From contig JAJZAJ010000002.1 of NCBI GenBank assembly GCA_021799475.1, forward strand, positions 18,855 to 82,854: a stretch of DNA of 64,000 nucleotides, in the 5' to 3' direction. The first letter of the stretch is position 1. Every line of letters starts with the position of its first letter. The stretch comes from Microcaldota archaeon (GTDB lineage: Archaea > Micrarchaeota > Micrarchaeia > Micrarchaeales > Micrarchaeaceae). A model generated the notes under the pieces. It was given only the letters and a program-made list of their open reading frames with translations. It had not been told where the DNA came from and did not search any database. The translations under genes and the position numbers were made by a program. Positions 25,669-33,268 of the stretch are shown piece by piece.

Positions 25669-27195
25669 TTACATATAGAATCTATAATGTGGCTGCAATG
25701 GTATGTCCTTGCTTGCCTCTGATAATATTTCACCCACTTTTTCTGAAAATTCCAAAGTTATCGGCAGATATGTTGAAAAGGCAGTAGTATTCCAATTAAG
25801 TTTTGTCAGGCCTATTATTTCATCACATATTTCTGATACTTCAGAATCGCCTATATGTGTGATAAGTAGAGGCTGTGGTATGCTATGACCTGGATACGTT
25901 CTTATTCTTGGAGTATAACCAGATGTGAAAAGTATGTGTTCTTTATCAGTAAGATGTACCAAAGTTCCTCTCAAAACAGGATACGATCCCATTCTCATGA
26001 ATCGAATACCTTTTCTTTTGCTAATTGTAACAAAATCATGCTTAACCATGCCTATTGCAGTATTCAGCCCCTTAATTTCATCATTACTAAATAGTGTTGA
26101 TTTATGTATCACAACACGAGCAGGCGTACGATGTGCTTTCTCAGTATATTTCTCTATTGCTTCCTTTAGTAATGTCTCTGCTTGTTTTTCAGACAGATGT
26201 GGTTCTTTCGTAATCGTATCTACATATACCTCGCTACCGCGTAATACTAAACCCTGTCCATCGTGTGTGAATACTTGTGCCATCGAGGTTTGAATATCTA
26301 TGTTGAAAGCTAGCTTATCTCTGTAGAAAGATATTCCGACATAACACGTATCGTCCCTTAATTTAGCAAGTCGCCAAGGCTTACCATTTGCCTTGTAGAA
26401 CAAAGCGGTTGAGAAGTTCCAAGCAAATGACGCTGGTTCTTGTTTCATTCCTCCCTTTTCCTTATTGTAGTTCAATACTGCATCCATAGTAGATTCTCTG
26501 AGGATTTGGATAGGTATGGCCGGCTTTATGCCCATGTTTTTGCCTTTTAGAGCATTTCTAAAATCGTAACCTTTGGGTTTTTCCGCTAATTTTTCACTTA
26601 CGGCTGCTCCCCAGTCAGATAAAAACCTTTGCTTGTTCTTCCATCCTGCTATCTCGCGCTCCAATTCTGTAGGTTTTGGAGTTTTTGCACCTCTGGTAAA
26701 ACGAGATATTCCGCAATGTTCCTCAATCTCTTTTGGCAAACAGCAGAGGATGGCACTTGGCGGGTTGTCTTCACTTGCAATATTACGGATTTTTGTAAGA
26801 TAAAGTTCTACTGCTGCACCTATTCTTTCGTTAGTATTAGTAATTTTTAGTATGCTGTCTATTTCAGACTGGAGAATAGTATCTTGCCATGTGCCAGATA
26901 TGTCTATATCACATCCAAATTTCGTGTCCTTAGATATACCCGGGAAGTCCGGATATAGCCACTTATTAGCACCAGCACTTACTATTGGCTCTTTTATCAT
27001 AGATAATATTGCTTTGGTCTTTTCTAGTGTAGATTTATCACCTATAATCCCTAATCCTATTTTGTCTAAAGGCTTTGTCTCAGATTCATGCGTATATGGC
27101 CCAAAATACTTAAGTCCTATTCGTGGATCTTTCTCTTCGCGAAGTCCTCCGAAGATTAGGTTCCGTTCCATAATATAGTCGGTCTTAAACTCCAT
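25669..27195 (-). CDS. Short prokaryotic Argonaute (MID-PIWI), catalytically inactive
   Basis: About 508 aa. The N-terminal NLIFGG...DPRIGLKYFGPY is the usual opening of short pAgo MID domains, and the C-terminus ends in HYRFYM as PIWI proteins do. The first PIWI strand reads CYVGISFYRD, so the first catalytic Asp of the DEDX tetrad is absent. The VVIHKSTLF strand also lacks its acidic residue, so slicing is not expected. PAZ and N domains are missing. The start lies inside the upstream partner gene (11-bp overlap; ATG 27204 is an alternative). Known short pAgos use guides to trigger a partner effector and abort infection. Confidence 0.85.
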   Translation of the reverse strand: MEFKTDYIMERNLIFGGLREEKDPRIGLKYFGPYTHESETKPLDKIGLGIIGDKSTLEKTKAILSMIKEPIVSAGANKWLYPDFPGISKDTKFGCDIDISGTWQDTILQSEIDSILKITNTNERIGAAVELYLTKIRNIASEDNPPSAILCCLPKEIEEHCGISRFTRGAKTPKPTELEREIAGWKNKQRFLSDWGAAVSEKLAEKPKGYDFRNALKGKNMGIKPAIPIQILRESTMDAVLNYNKEKGGMKQEPASFAWNFSTALFYKANGKPWRLAKLRDDTCYVGISFYRDKLAFNIDIQTSMAQVFTHDGQGLVLRGSEVYVDTITKEPHLSEKQAETLLKEAIEKYTEKAHRTPARVVIHKSTLFSNDEIKGLNTAIGMVKHDFVTISKRKGIRFMRMGSYPVLRGTLVHLTDKEHILFTSGYTPRIRTYPGHSIPQPLLITHIGDSEVSEICDEIIGLTKLNWNTTAFSTYLPITLEFSEKVGEILSEASKDIPLQPHYRFYM

Positions 27196-28624
27196 TATTA
27201 TCATCAATGCTTATCGCTAATTCCTCTGGTTCCTCTTCAATTTCAAGTTTGAACTCTGATGAAGGAATGTCAAATAGAATGCCATAAGCCATTTTAGCCG
27301 CTACAGGAGTGGGGTCTACCTCAATGTAGTCGTTTACATTGATACTCGCTCCTCCGCCTAATTTGTATATCCAGAACAAAATTGTATTTAGGTAGTTGCC
27401 GTTGTATTTGTCATAAGAAAGTCTCGTTATAACAGTGCCTTCTTCTGCTCCTGCAATTACACGTTTCCCATCTTCAGTGAGAATAAATGTCGGTTTGATT
27501 CTTAGGAATATTCTTTCGCCCAATCTGATAAAATCTGCAAAGAAAGCAGGGTGGCAGTAAATATCCCTATTAAGCTGAGCAGTCCACATTTTCGCCGCTA
27601 CCTGCCTTGTCGCTTTTCCATACCTAGCTTGCCACGATTCTTCTCTTCTTTCAGTATCAGTTGAATAGAAAAATTTGTGCCTGTCTAAACTATAATAGAG
27701 GTGAATATTTGAAATTGCATGATGTCTTAATTCTCTATTCAGCAAATCGATTATTATTCTTGCCTTATCAGCATCCTTTAGCCACGAATCTAGAGATTCT
27801 TTCTTAATTGTTCTACTATCGACAAGGCCAGAGTATAGGTTTCCTGAATCTTGTAGGTTTTCAAATGTTACTATATTGCCGTTCCACTCTCTAAATTTGA
27901 AAACCCACTCGGGAAAAACATTGTTCTGTTTAAGGAAGGCTTTCTTTGAGTCTTTATCTCCCAACTTATCCGTTCCAAAATACACGCATTGCGGTAGTTT
28001 TTTAAGTTCAAACAAGTTGCTATATATCTCCTCATTTATTTCGTCAGGATCACCGCTCAGTAAAGAGATTCTATAGTTTTCGATTTCCAGCCTCTTTTTC
28101 ATTATTTGCTCTTCTTGCTTAGACGGATGAATGCTTTGTGTTCCTCTCCTATAGAAAACCTCATCGACTTTAAAGACGATCCTTTCTTTATTGCCTTTGT
28201 TGTATTTGCCTTCTTTCTTAGGTGTCAGGATCTTGTGTGAAGGAGGAATATAAATATAAGCAAACCTTAAGCCTTGGGCATCTTTCACTTCTCTATAAAG
28301 CAATTCTATAGGCTCATCTACATAGGAATTAAATTTCTCTTGTAGGCTAGCTTGGTCTACATTATATTCGTCTGGTAAACCCACAGGTGAATATTGACTA
28401 TTCGTTATTTCTTTCCAACCTAGGAGTAACCATCCAACGCCATAGTTACTAAATGCAAAAATATCCTTTGCTATTTCTGGAAAAGCAGAGTCTGAGATAT
28501 CCATTGTCCATTTGAAATCAAGAAACGGAGCCTCACTTTTCCTCTGTTTAAGGAAATCTATTACATAATCACTAAGCGGCTCAGACTCAACTTCGTTTAT
28601 TACTACCTGGGCTTCATGTCGCAT
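27185..28624 (-). CDS. AlbA_2/Schlafen-like putative effector partner of the short Argonaute
   Basis: 479 aa. Residues ~20-150 resemble the AlbA_2 (Schlafen/COG2865) domain: FLKQRKSEAPFLDFKWTMD, IAKDIFAFSNYGVGWLLLGW, RFAYIYIPPS, then VFYRRGTQS. The remaining 330 residues are unassigned; size and position match the APAZ part of known pAgo partners, which I cannot confirm by eye. The C-terminal block contains YCHPAFFADF and FILTEDGKRVI. It is the first gene of the operon and overlaps pAgo. Literature on short pAgos mentions RecG/DHS-like partners, possibly this domain (inference). Confidence 0.75.
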   Translation of the reverse strand: MRHEAQVVINEVESEPLSDYVIDFLKQRKSEAPFLDFKWTMDISDSAFPEIAKDIFAFSNYGVGWLLLGWKEITNSQYSPVGLPDEYNVDQASLQEKFNSYVDEPIELLYREVKDAQGLRFAYIYIPPSHKILTPKKEGKYNKGNKERIVFKVDEVFYRRGTQSIHPSKQEEQIMKKRLEIENYRISLLSGDPDEINEEIYSNLFELKKLPQCVYFGTDKLGDKDSKKAFLKQNNVFPEWVFKFREWNGNIVTFENLQDSGNLYSGLVDSRTIKKESLDSWLKDADKARIIIDLLNRELRHHAISNIHLYYSLDRHKFFYSTDTERREESWQARYGKATRQVAAKMWTAQLNRDIYCHPAFFADFIRLGERIFLRIKPTFILTEDGKRVIAGAEEGTVITRLSYDKYNGNYLNTILFWIYKLGGGASINVNDYIEVDPTPVAAKMAYGILFDIPSSEFKLEIEEEPEELAISIDDNNGV

Positions 28625-28668
28625 AAAGATATTATTACTCTCTAATAATACTTAACTTTATCGTATTT

Positions 28669-29301
28669 TCATGCATTTACACATTTCAGCATCCCATTCG
28701 ACAGTAGAAACAGCAAATAACCCCCTTTAACGTCATAAGAATACGCCTTCTTTCGCATCGAATTCGCCTGCTCAAGACCAAGCGTTACTATCGAGATGTC
28801 AGAGTCCTTAGTTGTGTGAGCCTCCTGTTCCCAGTGCTCCATGCTCCTGAAGGCAATTATGTTATTTGCCTTGAGCATTTTCTTATAATCGTCCTCTATT
28901 ACATGGGAGTTTTCCTTCATGGCCAGCTCGTAGATGTAGTATGCGCCTATGCTCTCCTCTCCGCCCTTTGCAGACGCTATAAGGTTCTTATACACAGTGA
29001 TTTTACCTGCTTCAGATAACTGATTCAGCCCATAATCAACCTCGTCTGTTGTCAGCGTTACTTTGTTATTCTCCTGATTGAAGTTCAGCCCGTCGACTAA
29101 GACAGGCAGGCCTTTGGTAACGCGCTTTCCGTTGCTGGCCTCGTACGCCTTCTCTATCACCCCCAGCAGCTCATCGTTGCTGAACTTCTTTGCAGTGCCT
29201 GATTCAGGCCTCTTCTCGAAGTCAATCGTGTAGTGCCTGCTGCTGGAGATGTAATCTGCTGCTATCCTGATGCCCACAAAGGCCACAGCTGCCACAATCA
29301 C
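28669..29301 (-). CDS. Hypothetical membrane-anchored protein
   Basis: 210 aa with a GTG start. One N-terminal transmembrane helix (VIVAAVAFVGIRIAADYI) is followed by a soluble alpha/beta domain that I do not recognise (DYGLNQLSEAGKITVYKNLI, HVIEDDYKKMLKANNI). It is the last gene of a block of unknown genes running 30767 to 28669 in the same direction, which may be an uncharacterised module of the integrated element (for example conjugation or membrane defence). No catalytic motif is evident. Confidence 0.65.
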   Translation of the reverse strand: MIVAAVAFVGIRIAADYISSSRHYTIDFEKRPESGTAKKFSNDELLGVIEKAYEASNGKRVTKGLPVLVDGLNFNQENNKVTLTTDEVDYGLNQLSEAGKITVYKNLIASAKGGEESIGAYYIYELAMKENSHVIEDDYKKMLKANNIIAFRSMEHWEQEAHTTKDSDISIVTLGLEQANSMRKKAYSYDVKGGYLLFLLSNGMLKCVNA

Positions 29302-29342
29302 GTAAATGAATCCAGAATAGTCAAAAGTTTGCGTTCAAGCAC

Positions 29343-30005
29343 CTATTTTGCCGCCTTTTTTGACAGCAATTCCAATATTTTGTCTCTTAGTTCGGAATCC
29401 ACACCCAGCATATCCGCTGAGGATCTCGCCTCATCTCCCTTCATGCTGAACCTGTCTATTACCTCCTTTGCGAATTTCTCATAAACCGCAACCTTCTCAT
29501 TCAGGATGCCTAGAGAACCTTCCATCTCCGTTATCTTGTTCGAAAGCGCAAGATTTGACTTTCCAAGCGAGTCCAGCAGGTCGTTGCTCCTGCTCTGTTC
29601 CATCTCGACGTACGGCTTATATCCTATCACGGCAGCGTAGCTTATCGACTCCACTATCTGCTCGTATAGCTCATCCAGCACTACTTCATAGCTACCCTTA
29701 AGATAGGCCAGCAGCGACATGAATCTCAGAAGGTTAAGCGTTTTCCCCGGCTTGCTCTTCTCGTCATAATAAAAGCCCAGGCTTAATCCCTCCTTTGTGC
29801 ATTCCAGCAGCATCATATCCGACTTTTCCTTGCCTGGCTTGCAGATTCTGTACTTTATCTCTGTTCCTTTTACCGTGCCTTCGGTCGCCTTTGCGAAAGG
29901 AAAGGCTGCAAGCCTCTTCTTCAGCTCTTCTGCCGTAACCTTCAGCGTAGCCTTGACGCTCATCGTATCCATCGGCTTTATGCTTTCCTTAGCGAGAATC
30001 CCCAT
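29343..30005 (-). CDS. Hypothetical protein with C-terminal coiled coil
   Basis: 220 aa, unrecognised. Residues 15-125 look like a compact alpha/beta domain (VTAEELKKRLAAFPFAKA, GLSLGFYYDEKSKPGKTLNLLRF). Residues 140-190 are heptad-like (LSNKITEMEGSLGILNEKVAVYEKF), suggesting oligomerisation. Its start overlaps the upstream frameshifted gene by 17 bp, indicating coupled translation. The gene belongs to the same transcription unit as its neighbours in the integrated element. Confidence 0.65.
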   Translation of the reverse strand: MGILAKESIKPMDTMSVKATLKVTAEELKKRLAAFPFAKATEGTVKGTEIKYRICKPGKEKSDMMLLECTKEGLSLGFYYDEKSKPGKTLNLLRFMSLLAYLKGSYEVVLDELYEQIVESISYAAVIGYKPYVEMEQSRSNDLLDSLGKSNLALSNKITEMEGSLGILNEKVAVYEKFAKEVIDRFSMKGDEARSSADMLGVDSELRDKILELLSKKAAK

Positions 30006-30767
30006 GTTTTACCGCCCCTTCGTTGCACGCATGAAGTATGTCCATGTCGGTGACGCCCAGCATCCTGAGGTATCCCACCACCTCGCCCCTAGATAGCCCT
30101 TCATTCCTCAGGAAAGAGACAAAGGAAACAAGTTCGAGCTTCTTGCTGTTTGCGCCTGCAAAGGCCATCAGCTTGGCTCTCAGCGATCCGTCTCTTACAC
30201 ACTTTTCTGTTGTTTTAATGAATTCCTTGTCTGATATTTTCAGTTTCATTTTACCACCTTCAATAACATAAAGTCCGAGGTCTATCCCGTCTACAATTCT
30301 GATAAATGTCCTACTCGGATTTGATGCGAATTTAAGCGACGTCTGGATTATGCAGCTTCCGATGCTCAGGTTTGCGATTCTTTTCGCCTCTTCCTCTCCC
30401 ATGACTCCATTATCTATGAGCGCGGCTATGTCCTCGTTGTTCTGAAGCTTGAAAGTCTTCCCGATTTTATTTCTCCGATCTGCAGCGGCCGTGCCGCTAT
30501 GTCATCCATCTTTTTCCTTATAATTTCAAGCTTATGATCGCTTAAGTCGGACAGGTCGTCCGCAAGCAGATTGGAGCCCAGCTGCCTGAAAGAAGTTGTT
30601 TTAGGCGGCAGCTCGTATGACCTTACGTCCCTTCTCTGCTCAAGGTAATTCCATTTACCCCGGCGATCCAGTTCCGTTCTCAGAAGCAGCCGTTCCACTC
30701 CACCATCTATGGCCTTCTTTTCCTCCCTCACGGGAAGTTTTGTAACATGCCCCACTTGCCCACCCAA
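29989..30767 (-). pseudogene. Hypothetical gene split by a -1 frameshift
   Basis: Two overlapping frames read as one protein. The first part (113 codons, 30767 to 30426) ends in a meaningless tail after DIAARPLQIGEI. The second frame has convincing sequence upstream of its first ATG (KIGKTFKLQNNEDIAALIDNGV, no start codon) and continues to 29989. They join at the minus-strand ATAAAAT near 30466-30474: one additional A, or a -1 ribosomal slip on AAAA, gives a continuous ~250-aa product. Real mutation, sequencing error and programmed slippage are all possible. The only starts are TTG 30767 or GTG 30755. Function unknown. Confidence 0.6.
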
Positions 30768-30955
30768 TAGATATTACGTCGCAGGAAATATTTCTATGTT
30801 TCGTTTACCCCCTTTCGCAGCCATATCACGTTATATAATACTTTTCCAATCACCTTTTTATCTTTTCCCTTCAAAGTAATAACACATTTCTATCAACAGT
30901 CGATGCTGTATTTTGACTTCAGTTTAGCCGTGGAGATGTCGGTAAATTTAAGCAA

Positions 30956-30972
30956 ACAATGGATTCCATTGT
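30956..30972 (-). ncRNA. Stem-loop in the putative guide (bridge/seek) RNA region of the IS
   Basis: ACAATGGA, one base, TCCATTGT: an 8-bp perfect palindrome immediately downstream of the transposase stop, inside the 196-bp 3' non-coding end. IS1111-type elements encode their target-guiding RNA downstream of the transposase (established for the family). That this stem belongs to one is inference. Confidence 0.35.
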
Positions 30973-30989
30973 AATATTTCCTGACCATA

Positions 30990-31970
30990 TCACCTCCCGG
31001 CCCCATACGGATTGAAAGGTTTATCCCGTATGAGCATGAAATAAATAATTCTTGCAAGTCTCCTCGAACATGCAACAACAGCCTTCTTCGGTCCTATTCG
31101 TTTTGAAAGTTCGTAATACTTTTCTGTTATTATCGAATCTTTGCAGTGCATAACGTGCATCCATGTACATTCGATCAGAATTGTGCGCAGCGTTACATTT
31201 CCTGATTTAAGGTGTCCCTTCCATTCAACCGATCCTGATTGATGTGTCGATGGACACAGGCCGGCGTAAGAGAAGAGATGAAATTCTGTCGGAAATCTAT
31301 GAACATTCCCTATCTGACTTGCGATAGTGAGTGCAGATGTGTAACCTACACCTGGAATAGTGTCTATTAATTTCGCGTAATGACTCTGCATTGCCTTTTC
31401 TTTTACTGCGCCATTGAAGTCCGAAATTCTTTCGGTATGTTCTTTGTATAGTTTTGCAAGTTCCCTCAATGACAGATGTTCCGACATCTCTAGTTCATTG
31501 ACCGATTTCTTTGTCAACGAACCCAATTCTACTCCGTATTTGTGCACCTCGTACCTTATCCTGTTCTTTGTCGCTGTCCTTTGCCTCACAAAGAAGTCTC
31601 TTGCGCTACAGAGGTTCCTGTCCTCCCTTATCTCCTTCGGCGGTAGATAAGAGGTCGGAAGGTAATCCGCATTGTACGCGTCCAACAATTTGTGTGCATC
31701 ATTCTTATCGGTCTTGTTCGGCGACTTTGCAATTAACCTCATCGCAGCTGGATGCGCAACAACTATTTTACCGCTGCGGCGTTCCAGTAGGTCCACAACG
31801 GGGTAAAGATTATTTCCCGCCTCTATTATGAAGGTGTTTCCTTCACATGCAGGTATTATCGAATCAAAACCTTCCTGTGTTGTATCCACATACCCCTCGT
31901 CTTCTACCATGTCGCCTTTCTGTACGACGACATAACTCCTTCTCTTTCCGATATCTATTGCTATCTCCAT
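30990..31970 (-). CDS. IS110-family DEDD transposase
   Basis: 326 aa from ATG 31970. The N-terminal RuvC-like DEDD domain contains IAIDIGK (first Asp), FIIEAGNN (Glu) and KTDKNDAHKL (two Asp). A coiled linker follows, then the Transposase_20 domain with helix-hairpin-helix DTIPGVGYTSALTIASQIG and the Ser-bearing SGSVEWKGHLKSGNVTLRTILIE. These enzymes recombine DNA under direction of a structured non-coding RNA from the element. No frameshift or internal stop is seen, so the transposase could be functional. Confidence 0.95.
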   Translation of the reverse strand: MEIAIDIGKRRSYVVVQKGDMVEDEGYVDTTQEGFDSIIPACEGNTFIIEAGNNLYPVVDLLERRSGKIVVAHPAAMRLIAKSPNKTDKNDAHKLLDAYNADYLPTSYLPPKEIREDRNLCSARDFFVRQRTATKNRIRYEVHKYGVELGSLTKKSVNELEMSEHLSLRELAKLYKEHTERISDFNGAVKEKAMQSHYAKLIDTIPGVGYTSALTIASQIGNVHRFPTEFHLFSYAGLCPSTHQSGSVEWKGHLKSGNVTLRTILIECTWMHVMHCKDSIITEKYYELSKRIGPKKAVVACSRRLARIIYFMLIRDKPFNPYGAGR

Positions 31971-31994
31971 ATACACACCTTATCGTTATTCGGA

Positions 31995-32020
31995 GCCGCA
32001 ACATATTGACTTGTTGCGGC
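31995..32020. other. Hairpin upstream of the transposase
   Basis: GCCGCAACA, TATTGACT, TGTTGCGGC: a perfect 9-bp stem in the short 5' non-coding end of the IS. Possible transposase-expression control or part of the element's RNA. Confidence 0.45.
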
Positions 32021-32198
32021 GACGTGCGATATGGTGCTTAGGAAAAGGTAAACGAAAACATAGATGTCAAATTTAAACGTAGTTCCGGCCGAAAACTGCG
32101 AAGCAAGGTATAAGTATTATAGGAGCTCGGAATCCGCCGCCCGTTTGCCGTGCGTTACAAAATCACAAACTTTCTTCACGGAATTTTCATTTTCCACT

Positions 32199-32212
32199 AC
32201 ATTTATATATTT
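32199..32212 (+). promoter_or_regulatory. TATA box of the DGR target gene
   Basis: CATTTATATATTTG, about 35 bp upstream of ATG 32242. A GTGAT ribosome-binding stretch lies just before the start, so the message probably has a ~12-nt leader. Confidence 0.65.
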
Positions 32213-32241
32213 GAAATTACGCTACTTATTACAGTGATTAA

Positions 32242-32895
32242 ATGGTAGCACCAGCGGCTAAGATGGCAATGGCTCCACAGGCATCAGAGACGAGATTCGG
32301 CGACTTTAAGCCGATCGTAGGTTCAACGGGAGCGACGATATACGCCTTACAGGCGGGGGCAAATCATACTAAGTCTATGGCGCTTCTGTCAGAAGCGGGA
32401 TTGAGACCTTTCAAGGAGAAAGAGATAATTTTGCTACTGATGAAGGACGAGGTTCTAAAAACTGAGTTAAAAAACAAGTGGTTCTACATCGATGGTGTAG
32501 GCAGCGAAAAAAGCGGCCTGTTTACACTGAACGAGGAAGGCAAGCTTGTAAAAGTGGACTCACTTCCAAGAGCAGCAAGGAAGAAGGTTTCACCTGAAAA
32601 TATCGTTCGTGCATATCCGGGACAGCAGCCGCTGTCGTTCCTCGTCGATTCGGACGACTACGCCGCCTACTATGGCAGGCGTTTCGACCTGCTTGCCTAC
32701 TTCGGGCCTCATGTTGTCGCTCCGGTGGTGGTTGGCGTGCCTGCCGACCGCGAAGCGGTCGCGCCGAAAACAAGCGCACAGCCTAATGTTCCAGCTCACC
32801 TACTTAGAAGAGCAAAGGATCAGTTCGTAGAGCTGAGAAAGCACCAGAAGCCTGAAACGATTGATGCAATCGAAGAGGTTCTGGGCAGCCTTTAA
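32242..32895 (+). CDS. DGR target (variable) protein
   Basis: 217 aa. It contains the 102-bp variable repeat (codons ~130-163). Compared with the template repeat at 33134, 17 bases differ, all at template A positions, changing residues 134, 136, 139, 140, 143, 149, 151, 153, 154, 155, 158 and 162 (mostly Asn codons in the template). The segment before VR (WFYIDGVGSEKSGLFTLNEEG) and after (HVVAPVVVGVPADR) suggests a C-type-lectin-like ligand-binding fold, the usual DGR target, though I cannot prove it. Unusually, VR is 54 residues from the C-terminus; a helical tail (RAKDQFVELRKH) follows. No signal peptide or membrane segment is visible, so the protein may act inside the cell. Confidence 0.9.
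   Translation: MVAPAAKMAMAPQASETRFGDFKPIVGSTGATIYALQAGANHTKSMALLSEAGLRPFKEKEIILLLMKDEVLKTELKNKWFYIDGVGSEKSGLFTLNEEGKLVKVDSLPRAARKKVSPENIVRAYPGQQPLSFLVDSDDYAAYYGRRFDLLAYFGPHVVAPVVVGVPADREAVAPKTSAQPNVPAHLLRRAKDQFVELRKHQKPETIDAIEEVLGSL
32628..32729 (+). repeat. DGR variable repeat (VR)
   Basis: 102 bp aligned without gaps to TR 33134-33235 (offset 506). Of 27 adenines in TR, 17 are substituted in VR; all 75 non-adenine positions are identical. Adenine-only divergence is the hallmark of mutagenic retrohoming. Confidence 0.96.
32745..32761 (+). other. Hairpin just downstream of VR
   Basis: CGACCGC, GAA loop, GCGGTCG: a 7-bp perfect stem 15 bp after VR. Cruciform-forming hairpins with short G/A-rich loops next to VR are known to enhance DGR target recognition. 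The match in position, stem length and loop is good. Confidence 0.75.
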
Positions 32896-33133
32896 ATATT
32901 ATATTGAAGGCAACTCCTTTTACCTGGGTTTGCTTGAGGGGTAAAACCCTCCAAATTTGCGGGCATAAGCCCGCGGGATGCAAACCGAGGACCACACATC
33001 CGTCTATAGCGCCGGTAGTTCACGAACATACCGGACATGAAATTCAGCAGCGACACTGAGTAGGCATTAGCTGAAACCGTGAAGCTGCGGTGTTGCCATG
33101 AAAATGGCGTTTTAGTAGATGGGTTACATTATC
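32896..33133 (+). ncRNA. Structured non-coding RNA between target gene and template repeat
   Basis: No credible reading frame in 238 nt, but dense secondary structure. An outer stem GGTTTGC (32927-32933) with GCAAACC (32980-32986) encloses two hairpins: GAGGG/CCCTC at 32936-32951 and GCGGGC-ATAA-GCCCGC at 32959-32974. A 9-bp hairpin follows at 33012-33034, and GCCAT-GAAA-ATGGC at 33095-33108. This is probably the 5' part of the template RNA and occupies the place where many DGRs encode the Avd accessory protein. Confidence 0.6.
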
Positions 33134-33235
33134 GCCGCTGTCGTTCAACGTCAATTCGGACAACAACGCCGCCAACTATGGCAGGCGTTTCAACCTGAAT
33201 GCCAACAACGAGCCTCATAATGTCGCTCCAATGGT
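33134..33235 (+). repeat. DGR template repeat (TR)
   Basis: 102 bp carrying AAC/AAT codons wherever VR differs (27 adenines). It is upstream of and in the same orientation as the reverse transcriptase gene (33 bp before its ATG), the standard DGR order. Homology with VR ends sharply on both sides. Confidence 0.96.
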
Positions 33236-33268
33236 TCTCATTTGCATCCTGGGTTTCATGGTAATGAC

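Larger units (their letters stand above)
30794..32063 (-). mobile_element. IS110-family (IS1111-like) insertion sequence
   Basis: A 1.27-kb unit with a DEDD transposase bounded by imperfect inverted repeats: CTATGTTTCGTTTACC at 30794-30809 and, inverted, CTATGTTTTCGTTTACC at 32047-32063 (one-base gap). Plain IS110 elements lack such repeats whereas the IS1111 group has subterminal ones, so I favour that group. About 196 bp are non-coding on the 3' side of the transposase and 84-93 bp on the 5' side. Confidence 0.7.

Noticed and set aside
25669..27195. Catalytically active slicer Argonaute
   Set aside because: The first catalytic Asp is Ser in GIS and no intact DEDX set is visible, as expected for short pAgos.
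28669..30767. Extra pAgo-associated or conjugation genes
   Set aside because: The three genes show no recognisable domain. Co-orientation alone does not justify assigning them to a defence or transfer system.
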